Source of the DNA: a halophilic archaeon J07HX64
GTDB lineage: Archaea; Halobacteriota; Halobacteria; Halobacteriales; Haloarculaceae
Assembly: GCA_000416085.1 (NCBI GenBank)
Contig: KE356579.1
Location: forward strand, 1,903,540-1,909,612
DNA length: 6,073 nt
Direction of reading: 5' to 3'
The first letter of the stretch is position 1, and each line of letters begins with the position of its first letter. Positions 1 through 5,880 of this stretch are shown here, one piece after another. The notes beneath the pieces were generated by a model. The model saw only the letters and a program-made list of their open reading frames with translations. It was not told where the DNA came from and did no database searches. The position numbers and the translations under genes were made by a program.

Positions 1-1338
1 CTCGGCGACAGCCCACGAACTGCTCGTCGACGACGATGTTGCGGGCTGCTCGACACGCTCGACGAGACGGCCCTGGACGGAGAGCAGGCGGCAAACGTCC
101 GCGAGATCCGTCGCAATCACGAGCGTGTGGCGGACGTGCCGACCGAACTCGTCGAGGAACTCACAGAGGTCGGCTCCGAGAACCAGCAGATCTGGCAGGA
201 AGCAAAGGCCGAGGACGACTACGACCAGTTCGCCCCGCGGCTGGAGCGACTCCGCGACCTCGAGCGCGAGCGGGCCGGCCATGTCGACCCCGGCACCGAC
301 CCCTACGAGGTGCTGTACGAGAACAGTAACCCGTACATTCCGCTCGACACGATGGCGGGCATCTTCGAGGAGCTCCGCGCCGCGCTCCCACCGCTGATCG
401 AGGCGATCCGCGACTCGGACACCGACCTGGCCGACCCGTGGGAGGGTGAGTACCCCGAGACCGACCAGGAGGCGCTCAGCGAGGCTGTGCTCGACGTGCT
501 CGGCTACGACCGGTCACGGGGGCGACTCGACACCGCTCCACACCCGTTCATGGCCGGGACACAGTTCGACGCCCGTGTGACGACACGGTTCAAACCAACC
601 GACCCCCTCGACGCGCTGACCGCGACAATCCACGAGTACGGTCACGCGAGCTACCAGCTCGGGCTCCGACAGGACGCCTACGCGACACCGCTGGGTGAGT
701 CCCGCTCATCCGGTGTCCACGAGTCACAGTCGCGGTTCTGGGAGAACCACATCGGCCGGACGAAACCGTTCTGGGAGCGGTTCCTGCCGACGTTCAAACA
801 ACATATCGACGGCCACGACGACCTGACGGTGCAGGAGGCCTACGAGGCCACGAACCGCATCCGCCCGGACAACCTCATCAGGGTCGAGGCCGACGAACTC
901 ACATACCACATGCACATTATCCTGCGGTGTGAGATCGGCCGTCGCTTCATCGAGGGCGACATCGAGGCCGCGGAGATACCGCGGCTCTGGAACGAGAAGA
1001 TGGACGAGTACCTCGGCGTGGTGCCGGACACCGACAGCGAGGGCTGTCTGCAGGATATCCACTGGACGAGCGGGTTCGCAGCCTTCCACGGGTATACCAT
1101 CGGCAGTGTGCTGGCCGCACAGCTGAACGCCGCAATCCGCGACGATCTCGATGTCGATTCACTCGTCCGCGAGGGGGAGTTCGACCCCATCCGCGAGTGG
1201 CTGGGCGAGCGAGTTCACCGGCAGGGACAGCGCTACACCACACCGGAACTCGTCAAGCAGGCCACCGGAGAGCCGCTGACCGCCGAGTACTTTATCGAGT
1301 ACGCCGAGGAGAAGTTCGGCGACCTGTACGACCTGTAG
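1..1338 (+). CDS. M32 family metallocarboxypeptidase (thermostable carboxypeptidase 1 type), 5'-partial, with a single-base frameshift near position 46
   Basis: This is a cytosolic zinc carboxypeptidase that removes C-terminal residues from peptides. Family hallmarks occur in order: HPF (541-549), DARVTTR (568-588), the zinc-binding HEYGH (631-645), GVHESQSRFWEN with the HES glutamate at 721-723 as presumed third zinc ligand, IRVEADELTY (877-906) and LQDIHW (1048-1065). The protein ends at a TAG at 1336-1338. M32 enzymes are usually about 500 residues and this stretch gives about 445, so roughly 50-60 N-terminal residues lie left of the window. The frame is broken: bases 2-46 read SATAHELLVDDDVAG, a family-like N-terminal segment, but the continuation GLLDTLDETALDGEQAA is one frame away (from 43). 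One C missing from GGCC at 44-47 would explain it. As written, the longest uninterrupted frame with a start begins at GTG 127 (403 aa) and lacks the N-terminal helices. Family assignment is very secure; whether the frameshift is real is not. Confidence 0.93.
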   Translation, partial: LGDSPRTARRRRCCGLLDTLDETALDGEQAANVREIRRNHERVADVPTELVEELTEVGSENQQIWQEAKAEDDYDQFAPRLERLRDLERERAGHVDPGTDPYEVLYENSNPYIPLDTMAGIFEELRAALPPLIEAIRDSDTDLADPWEGEYPETDQEALSEAVLDVLGYDRSRGRLDTAPHPFMAGTQFDARVTTRFKPTDPLDALTATIHEYGHASYQLGLRQDAYATPLGESRSSGVHESQSRFWENHIGRTKPFWERFLPTFKQHIDGHDDLTVQEAYEATNRIRPDNLIRVEADELTYHMHIILRCEIGRRFIEGDIEAAEIPRLWNEKMDEYLGVVPDTDSEGCLQDIHWTSGFAAFHGYTIGSVLAAQLNAAIRDDLDVDSLVREGEFDPIREWLGERVHRQGQRYTTPELVKQATGEPLTAEYFIEYAEEKFGDLYDL

Positions 1339-1398
1339 GGGGGAGTGTCCCAGCTGGTTCTCGGTCGCGCGCAGACGCCAACCCGCTTCCAGCCCAGG

Positions 1399-1599
1399 TC
1401 AGGGGCGGTACCAATGTGGGTCCATCGCTTTGATGAGAGAGAACATAACAGTCATACTAACAGCAGTCACGAGCGCGGCAATCGCGGCGTTCGTCAGCGC
1501 CTGCACACCGGTCAGGTCGGTCCGGTACCAGGCGAGTGTCGCCATCATCGTCGTCACTATCGCGACGGTTGTGACCTCGATACCCCATGCTCCGAACAT
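1399..1599 (-). CDS. Small hypothetical two-helix membrane protein (66 aa)
   Basis: I do not recognise the family. From the ATG at 1599-1597 the frame gives 66 residues with two hydrophobic segments, about residues 9-24 and 35-56, separated by a short polar loop (YRTDLTGVQ). It ends with DPHWYRP, so it would be a small inner-membrane hairpin protein. The frame can be extended upstream to a GTG at 1686, but the added residues contain basic and Cys-containing sequence unlike a haloarchaeal protein, so the internal ATG is preferred. No clear TATA-like box precedes it; only an A-rich stretch (1605-1612) lies just upstream. It is convergent with the peptidase, with a gap of about 60 nt, and lies downstream of the DUF58 operon on the same strand. 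The opposite strand of this stretch is also open and hydrophobic (from 1430), so the coding strand is not certain. The plus frame runs on into Arg/Cys-rich sequence, which argues against it. Confidence 0.5.
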   Translation of the reverse strand: MFGAWGIEVTTVAIVTTMMATLAWYRTDLTGVQALTNAAIAALVTAVSMTVMFSLIKAMDPHWYRP

Positions 1600-1692
1600 A
1601 CGGTCGTTTTTTGTTCCGGGACATGCTCGTTGTTCGACCAGTTCACAGAAGAGGGCGCCGTGCTGTCTCTGTGTCTGCAACCACACTCCTGG

Positions 1693-1801
1693 CTGTCACA
1701 CCCGGACCGCACGGGTCGTCGGAATCAACTGTCGCGACTCGGTGACTGCACGGGTCGTCGGAATCGACTGTCACACCCGGACTGCACGGGTCGTCGGCAC
1801 C
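1693..1801. repeat. Three imperfect direct repeats, 36-39 nt period
   Basis: The core GCACGGGTCGTCGG occurs three times, at about 1709-1722, 1748-1761 and 1784-1797, so the periods are 39 and 36 nt. Two copies are followed by AATCAACTGTC / AATCGACTGTC, and two are preceded by CTGTCACACCCGGA. Both periods are multiples of three, and on the minus strand the repeats read in register (for example VDSDDPC). The repeats lie just downstream of the stop codon of the last operon gene. They may be a decayed coding repeat, a 3'-end element or a simple local duplication; the sequence does not decide. Confidence 0.75.
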
Positions 1802-1807
1802 AGTCAG

Positions 1808-2335
1808 TCACCGCACCGGGTCGGCACGGCGGAGCGCGGCGATCAGAAGGAGCACGGCGGCGACAAGTCCGAGCACACCCGAGAGCGGTTGCCCGCCGGA
1901 GACCGTCTCGCGGATGGCAAAGCCCGCGCCCACGAACGCACCGCCGACGAGCGTACTCGCGGTGGCGTGGACGAGTTCCACCTGTGTGGTATCGGTCTCG
2001 CGGCCGAGTTGGTCGCCGAGTGAGACGGCGGTGCTGCCGAGGTCGAACGCGAGCAGTCCCGCCGCGACACCGACGAGTGTGGCAAGCACCGGCACACTCT
2101 GGGTCCCGCCCACAACTGAGCCGAGAACGAGCAACCCGGTTCCGGCCGTGACGACGACCTGTCGACCGTCGAGGAGTCCGGCACTCAGCGCCAGCACACC
2201 GAGCACACAGATCAGAGCGGCGACGGGGGCACCGACGTTCGCCGTCACGGCGAACACACCCGCGGCGAGGGCGAGTGCGCTGCTCAGGAGAGTCGGTGAC
2301 CGGTCGATACGGTCGTCGGGGTCCCACAGGCTCAT
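1808..2335 (-). CDS. DUF7519-like six-helix integral membrane protein
   Basis: This is a 175-residue hydrophobic protein of unknown biochemical function. It resembles the small haloarchaeal membrane family (DUF7519) that follows DUF58 genes; that name is from memory of the family context. A short acidic N-terminus (WDPDDRID) precedes about six membrane segments, near residues 16-33, 36-54, 58-77, 80-96, 121-142 and 149-168. A conserved-looking polar stretch, ETDTTQVELVHATAS (113-127), sits before the fifth helix. The ATG start overlaps the stop of the upstream DUF58 gene as ATGA (2335-2332), which fixes the start and implies translational coupling. It is the last gene of the three-gene operon. 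It probably works at the membrane with the DUF58 and DUF4129 proteins; this is inferred from context only. After its TGA the same frame stays open for another 54 codons through the repeat region. Confidence 0.85.
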   Translation of the reverse strand: MSLWDPDDRIDRSPTLLSSALALAAGVFAVTANVGAPVAALICVLGVLALSAGLLDGRQVVVTAGTGLLVLGSVVGGTQSVPVLATLVGVAAGLLAFDLGSTAVSLGDQLGRETDTTQVELVHATASTLVGGAFVGAGFAIRETVSGGQPLSGVLGLVAAVLLLIAALRRADPVR

Positions 2336-4236
2336 TGTGTGGCACGCTCCCGTCTGAACAGTTCCTCGAGTGGTTTCTCGGGGTCCCAGTCGAGCACCGG
2401 GACCCCAACCTGTCTGAGGTTGGTCATCATCAGGCGACGGCGGGCACGCATCAACCGACGACTCGACGTCGCACTGGTGGTCACGTCGGGGCTGAGAACA
2501 GTCACCGGGTAGCCGTATGCTTCCAGTCGCCGGACCACCTCGACGGTCCGTGTATCCAGCAGCGGCGAGAGCACGAGCAGTTGCGTGTCCCCGGGGAGTC
2601 GCTCGCGCAGTCGTCGCAGCCAGTACCGCCGGTTGCGTTCGGGGTCGGTTCCCTCTCTGAACGCGGGGTCTGTTGCCAGCAGCTGACGACCCCGCTGGCT
2701 GTGACTCGTCCCGGTATCCGGGGCCAGAAAGCAGTCCTGCGGCCCGAATGCACCGACACCCACCAGGTGTCCCTCCGTGAGCAGCGCGGGAAGAATCCGC
2801 TGTGCGGCCTCGACCGAGCGCTCGACCGCATCCCGACCCCGGGGGCTGTGCCCGACGTAGGCCTCGGTGCGGGTATCGACCAGCAACATCACCCGGGTGG
2901 CACGCTCGCGACGAAACTCGAGTGTGGTGAGTTCGCCCGTCCGGGCGCGACGGTTCCAGTCGATGCGGGTCATGCTGTCCCCGGGCTGGTACTCCCGGAC
3001 GGTGTGGAACTCGACACCCTCGCCGCCGGTGTCGGTCGGGGCACGACCGGCGTACTGTGTGGGCTGACGACGGAGCGGCACCGGTTCCTCGACCGGTTGC
3101 GGGCGGTGTACCGCGGTGAGTGTGGCCGGGGCCGGTAACAGGAACTCCTGCTCGGCCGAGTTCGAGAGGTTCCGGGCGAGCACGAGCGTCGGCCCGAACT
3201 CGTGAACCCCCGGTCTGGCGGTCACGGTGTAGCTGAGTGTGGTCGACTCACCGGCACGCAGGGTGACAGCCGACCGTGGAGAGCCGTCGGCCACGGTGAG
3301 TGACTCGGGAACACCGTCGACCACCCGGAGATCCGGGCAGAACCCGCCCTCGTTTGTGAGTGTGAGCTCCACCTCCACCTCGTCACCGGGTTCGGGGTCG
3401 GTCTCGTCAACAGAGCGGGTGACCGACAGGGCGACCGTCCCCGGCGGTGTCGCCCGGGCGTAGGCCGCGTAGCCCACCGCCACCACCGCAGCGAGCAACA
3501 CACCCGGTTCGCGGAGTATCACACCGGCCCCGAGACAGACCAGCACGACCACGCTGACACCCGTCCAGTGGTTCGTCCGGTGTTGTGACCTGCGGTGCTG
3601 TCCGTCGAGGCTCCCCGATGTCAGACCGTCCGTCCCCGTCCCGTCGATATCGTTGCTCAACGCCACATCTGCTCTGTCGGCGCTCTCGCCGGGTTCGACC
3701 CCCGCGATCGCGGCAACGGCGTCGACCGCCCGGTTGCGGACGGTCACCCCACCTGTCGTCACCAGCGCGCGCGCTCGCCGGCGGAGCGACGTTCCCTCAC
3801 CGGTCAGGAACCCGGTCGCACGCTGGTCGTCGGTGCAGGTTCCTGCCGTCACCTGCTCCCAGGCCGCCTCGCTGTCTAGCCCCCGGTACTGTGTGAGAAA
3901 GACAGTCGCCGCCTTCCGGAGTTCACCACGGACCGACGGCACGACCCCGCTCTGGACCCCCTCGACACTAGGAATCCCCTCTAATGTCGCCTCGAGGTCG
4001 GTCCCCGTGATCTCCGGCGGTGCCGTGACCTCCACGTCCGGTGTCTCGGCCGGGCCCGGCTCCTCGCGACGACGGTTCAGGAGTATGGTCCCCCCGTAGA
4101 GAACCGCTGCGACGCCCAACATCGTCCGCAGTGTCCGGCTGGCAGGGAACGGCAGTTGGCGCAACTCGAACAGCTCGAGCACACTGAGTCCGAACAGGAC
4201 CACACCTGCGACAACCAACAATCGTCGCAGATTCAC
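2332..4236 (-). CDS. DUF58 (VWA-like) membrane protein with an N-terminal DUF7269-like region, apparently fused
   Basis: The protein has 634 residues. Residues 1-180 form a DUF7269-like unit: two membrane helices (about 4-23, 36-53) followed by a soluble part with FLTQYRGLDSEAAWEQV and TDDQRATGFL. A Gly/Thr/Asp/Ser and His/Arg/Gln linker spans 183-222. Residues 224-634 look like a complete DUF58 protein: two helices (about 226-241, 245-261), a beta-rich Ig-like domain (about 265-360, with VELTLTNEGG), then the DUF58 signature REYQPGDSMTRIDWN (414-428) and VMLLVDTRTE (449-458), the first strand of the VWA-like fold. DUF58 proteins typically partner with MoxR ATPases in membrane-associated assembly or maturation systems. 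The GTG start at 4236 overlaps, as GTGA, the frame-corrected stop of DUF4129 upstream, and its own stop overlaps the next gene as ATGA. In the haloarchaeal clusters I know, the two units are usually separate genes; here one frame runs through. A TTGA (3660-3657) inside the linker could be the remnant of an ancestral gene junction. Confidence 0.92.
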   Translation of the reverse strand: MNLRRLLVVAGVVLFGLSVLELFELRQLPFPASRTLRTMLGVAAVLYGGTILLNRRREEPGPAETPDVEVTAPPEITGTDLEATLEGIPSVEGVQSGVVPSVRGELRKAATVFLTQYRGLDSEAAWEQVTAGTCTDDQRATGFLTGEGTSLRRRARALVTTGGVTVRNRAVDAVAAIAGVEPGESADRADVALSNDIDGTGTDGLTSGSLDGQHRRSQHRTNHWTGVSVVVLVCLGAGVILREPGVLLAAVVAVGYAAYARATPPGTVALSVTRSVDETDPEPGDEVEVELTLTNEGGFCPDLRVVDGVPESLTVADGSPRSAVTLRAGESTTLSYTVTARPGVHEFGPTLVLARNLSNSAEQEFLLPAPATLTAVHRPQPVEEPVPLRRQPTQYAGRAPTDTGGEGVEFHTVREYQPGDSMTRIDWNRRARTGELTTLEFRRERATRVMLLVDTRTEAYVGHSPRGRDAVERSVEAAQRILPALLTEGHLVGVGAFGPQDCFLAPDTGTSHSQRGRQLLATDPAFREGTDPERNRRYWLRRLRERLPGDTQLLVLSPLLDTRTVEVVRRLEAYGYPVTVLSPDVTTSATSSRRLMRARRRLMMTNLRQVGVPVLDWDPEKPLEELFRRERATQ

Positions 4237-5152
4237 GAGTTCCCCCCGTACGTCGACTCGATTCGCCGGAGTACAGACACCGCACGCCGCTCACGGTTCG
4301 GCTGTCGCGGCCTCACCACCGTACCGAACCGTCTCGAACAGGTCTGTCAACTCCCGCACGTCGTCGGGGGACATCCCCGCCTCGGCTGCCCGGCTGCTCG
4401 AACTCTCGTGGCGTCGTCGCCGCCCCGCTCTCGATATCGAGCTGTGCTGTCATCTCCTCCCAGGCGCGGTACACCTCGTTTTCGGCGCCGGGTTCGGCGT
4501 CCCTCGGACCGTCCTCGATGCGGTCGGCTGCCTGACCCGCGATTTCACCCAGTGCCGCTGTCTCCTCGTCCGAGTCGGTTTCGTCCTCGTCGACATCGTC
4601 GTCCGACCCGAGACGAAACTGTCTGGCCACGAGTACAATACCCAGTGCTAAAATCAGTAAAAAGCCAAGAGCGTCCGCTATCGGGAGATCCCGGGTCTGG
4701 TCGTTCTCACCCTCGGAACTGGGACCGCGGCCCGCGCTCCCGCTCAGGTTGTCTTCCTCCATCTGTTGCTGCTGGGTCAGGTTACCGGGTTCTATCTGTG
4801 TGTTGTCGACCACCTCCAGGAGGAAGTATATCCCCAGCGCCAGGATCATGAACGCGACGGCGAATACGGCCGCCCGGGAGGGGTTCTGTACCGTGTACGC
4901 GAGCGCCCCGAGCAGGGCGAGGATACCGAGCACGATGAACAGCCGCCGTATGAGCGCCGAGCTATCTGACCCCTCCTCTGCCCCCGGTTCCGCGTCTACC
5001 TCCGGTGGGGTAATTATCGGATCGTTTGGTGTTCCCTCTCCGTTCTCTCCCCCTGAGGGGGTGACTGTCGATGTGATTGTCGCTGCCGAGAGGCTGATGG
5101 CGATGACTGCGAGGGCTGCGAGCACGAGGACTATCAGAGTGCGACGGTCCAC
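4233..5152 (-). CDS. DUF4129 domain membrane protein, C-terminal domain split by two apparent single-base insertions
   Basis: As written the frame ends at 4313 (279 aa). It has an N-terminal helix (5-27), an acidic Gly/Pro-rich loop, helices at about 70-88 and 93-115, a Gln/Ser/acidic loop, a helix at 157-178, and an acidic cytoplasmic tail. The DUF4129 motif NEVYRAWEEMTAQLD (225-239) then leads to TPREFEQ (247-253). After Q253 the written frame becomes Arg-rich and unlike the family. Moving one base on (codons from 4392) gives AAEAGMSPDDV, then VRELTDLFETVRYGGE. A second one-base move (codons from 4295) gives RERRAVSVLRRIE and stops at 4235-4233, overlapping the next gene's GTG as GTGA. The corrected protein is 305 aa. 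DUF4129 is commonly the C-terminal part of membrane transglutaminase-like proteins; no transglutaminase core is present here. Its role in the DUF58 system is not known. The GTG start at 5152 is supported by a TATA-like box 26 nt upstream. Confidence 0.87.
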
Positions 5153-5174
5153 GCGAGCGATTCAGAGATGCTGG

Positions 5175-5181
5175 TAATTAT
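5175..5181 (-). promoter_or_regulatory. TATA-like box for the DUF4129-DUF58 operon
   Basis: The minus strand reads ATAATTA, centred about 26 nt upstream of the GTG start at 5152. That is the spacing expected for a haloarchaeal promoter driving a leaderless transcript that begins at or next to the start codon. No Shine-Dalgarno-like GGAGG is seen between the box and the GTG. It is the most AT-rich spot near the gene, and it lies between the gene and the decayed DUF4129 copy. Confidence 0.6.
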
Positions 5182-5224
5182 GTCTAACGTAGTCGCTGTG
5201 TCTGTCTCGCGACTCCGATGGTTT

Positions 5225-5378
5225 CGTCTTGGATTGCCGACACCAGCGCCCCGCGCCGTTCGCGGTCACGCCACCGTACGAACCGGCCCGGGCAGGTCTG
5301 TCGACTCCCACACCATCGGGATAACCAGCCGGGCGCGTTCGCTGGCTCCACAGCCAGGTCCGGCATCACACTGGATTC
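5225..5378 (-). pseudogene. Decayed second copy of the DUF4129 C-terminal region
   Basis: Read on the minus strand, 5313-5271 matches 4359-4316 in the intact-promoter gene at about 37 of 44 positions, with one gap (hand alignment). This is the VRELTDLFETVRYGG segment. Further matches flank it. Upstream, AGYPDGV can be read where the other copy has AGMSPDDV, and a degraded EVYRAW-like stretch may lie near 5378-5360. Downstream, RDRERRGALVSAIQDE parallels RERRAVSVLRRIE. The pieces fall in different frames and an EF-to-AG stretch appears deleted, so no intact protein is encoded. The copies are offset by 954 nt, close to the 920-nt length of the DUF4129 gene plus a short spacer. That fits an old head-to-tail duplication whose outer copy has decayed. 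A short 6-bp inverted repeat (5342-5357) lies inside it. Confidence 0.65.
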
Positions 5379-5480
5379 CCCGAAGAGAGGGGGCAACCTA
5401 CAGCGTCAGCGGGAACAGTAGAGGTGTGCCGACGACCGGTATTCACCGCAGGGCCGTACCGGAACAGCCACACGAACAGA

Positions 5481-5511
5481 CCGGGCGCGGGGTCTGCGCC
5501 CGGAAGAAAAA
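5481..5511 (-). terminator. Terminator-like hairpin and T-rich tract after pth2
   Basis: An 8-bp perfect inverted repeat (CCGGGCGC at 5481-5488, GCGCCCGG at 5496-5503, 7-nt loop) follows the pth2 stop. On the minus strand TTTTTCTT (5511-5504) sits directly between the stop and the hairpin. Archaeal termination depends mainly on T-rich tracts, so the T tract may be the working part. No comparable T tract was seen after the other genes. Confidence 0.55.
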
Positions 5512-5850
5512 TCAGTAAAGCGAGAGGTCACCGGTCACACCGTCGACCCGGTTGTTGGCTGCCGGGCCGACGGCCAGGGCGGTGATGGTTCCGGGCTCTA
5601 GCTGTGTGTGGCCGGCGTCGCGGACGAGCGAGTGCGGGAGTCCGTCGATATCGGCCCGCTCCGCGAGTTCGAACAGTTTGGACTCGCCGTTGGCGCGCAA
5701 CACCACCTTCTTTTGACCGTCTCCCTTCCACTCCCGGCGGGCCGATTTCGCGGCGTCCTCGTAGGCCTGTAGAGAGGCGTGTGCAACCTGTGCCGCGAGC
5801 TTTCCCTCACCCATCCCGAGGTCCGCCCGCCCGACGATTGTCTGTTTCAT
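5512..5850 (-). CDS. pth2: Peptidyl-tRNA hydrolase, archaeal/eukaryotic type (Pth2)
   Basis: This cytosolic enzyme hydrolyses the ester bond of peptidyl-tRNAs that drop off the ribosome, recycling tRNA. The 112-residue length is normal for archaeal Pth2. Family signatures are clear: [20 protein letters not shown], with the conserved lysine at residue 17, then [10 protein letters not shown] (47-56), [18 protein letters not shown] (71-88, with conserved Asp78 and Thr82) and ALAVGPA. The C-terminus GDLSLY is typical of haloarchaeal members. The frame stays open upstream to 6051, but those residues are Arg/Ser/Thr-rich and unlike the family, and MKQTIV is the family's normal start. A TATA-like T-rich element lies about 25 nt upstream, consistent with a leaderless message. 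The gene is transcribed towards the DUF58 operon on the same strand but is separated from it by about 360 nt, a hairpin and a second promoter, so it is probably a separate unit. It looks intact. Confidence 0.96.
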   Translation of the reverse strand: MKQTIVGRADLGMGEGKLAAQVAHASLQAYEDAAKSARREWKGDGQKKVVLRANGESKLFELAERADIDGLPHSLVRDAGHTQLEPGTITALAVGPAANNRVDGVTGDLSLY

Positions 5851-5871
5851 ACGCCCGGTTCGGGGCCGCGG

Positions 5872-5880
5872 TACAAAAAG
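5872..5880 (-). promoter_or_regulatory. Candidate TATA-like element for pth2
   Basis: The minus strand carries CTTTTTGTA, centred about 25 nt upstream of the pth2 ATG at 5850, with only GC-rich sequence between. The position suits a leaderless haloarchaeal promoter, but the sequence is a weak match to a TATA box. Confidence 0.4.

Noticed and set aside
1339..1398. Terminator after the carboxypeptidase
   Set aside because: No T tract and no convincing stem were found between the TAG and the convergent small gene.
1693..1801. CRISPR array
   Set aside because: There are only three imperfect copies, the gaps between them are short and partly repetitive themselves, and no cas gene is nearby.
1345..2151. 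Long plus-strand open frame of 268 codons
   Set aside because: The product is very rich in Arg, His and Ser, matches no known family and lies antisense to the DUF7519-like gene. It is a typical false frame of GC-rich DNA.
1725..2408. Minus-strand 227-codon frame overlapping DUF7519 and the DUF58 end
   Set aside because: It is Arg/Cys-rich and shares its DNA with two well-supported genes in another frame.
2275..3138. Plus-strand open frame of 287 codons opposite the DUF58 gene
   Set aside because: The minus strand here encodes the clear DUF58 signature; the plus-strand product has no recognisable domain or halophile composition.
4293..4396. Programmed ribosomal frameshifting in DUF4129
   Set aside because: No slippery heptamer or obvious downstream pseudoknot is seen, and two separate shifts would be needed; error or decay is simpler.
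5184..5396. Intact 70-residue minus-strand gene upstream of the operon
   Set aside because: Its frame matches only part of the DUF4129 C-terminus (RERR segment) and the rest is out of frame, so it is better explained as part of a decayed copy.
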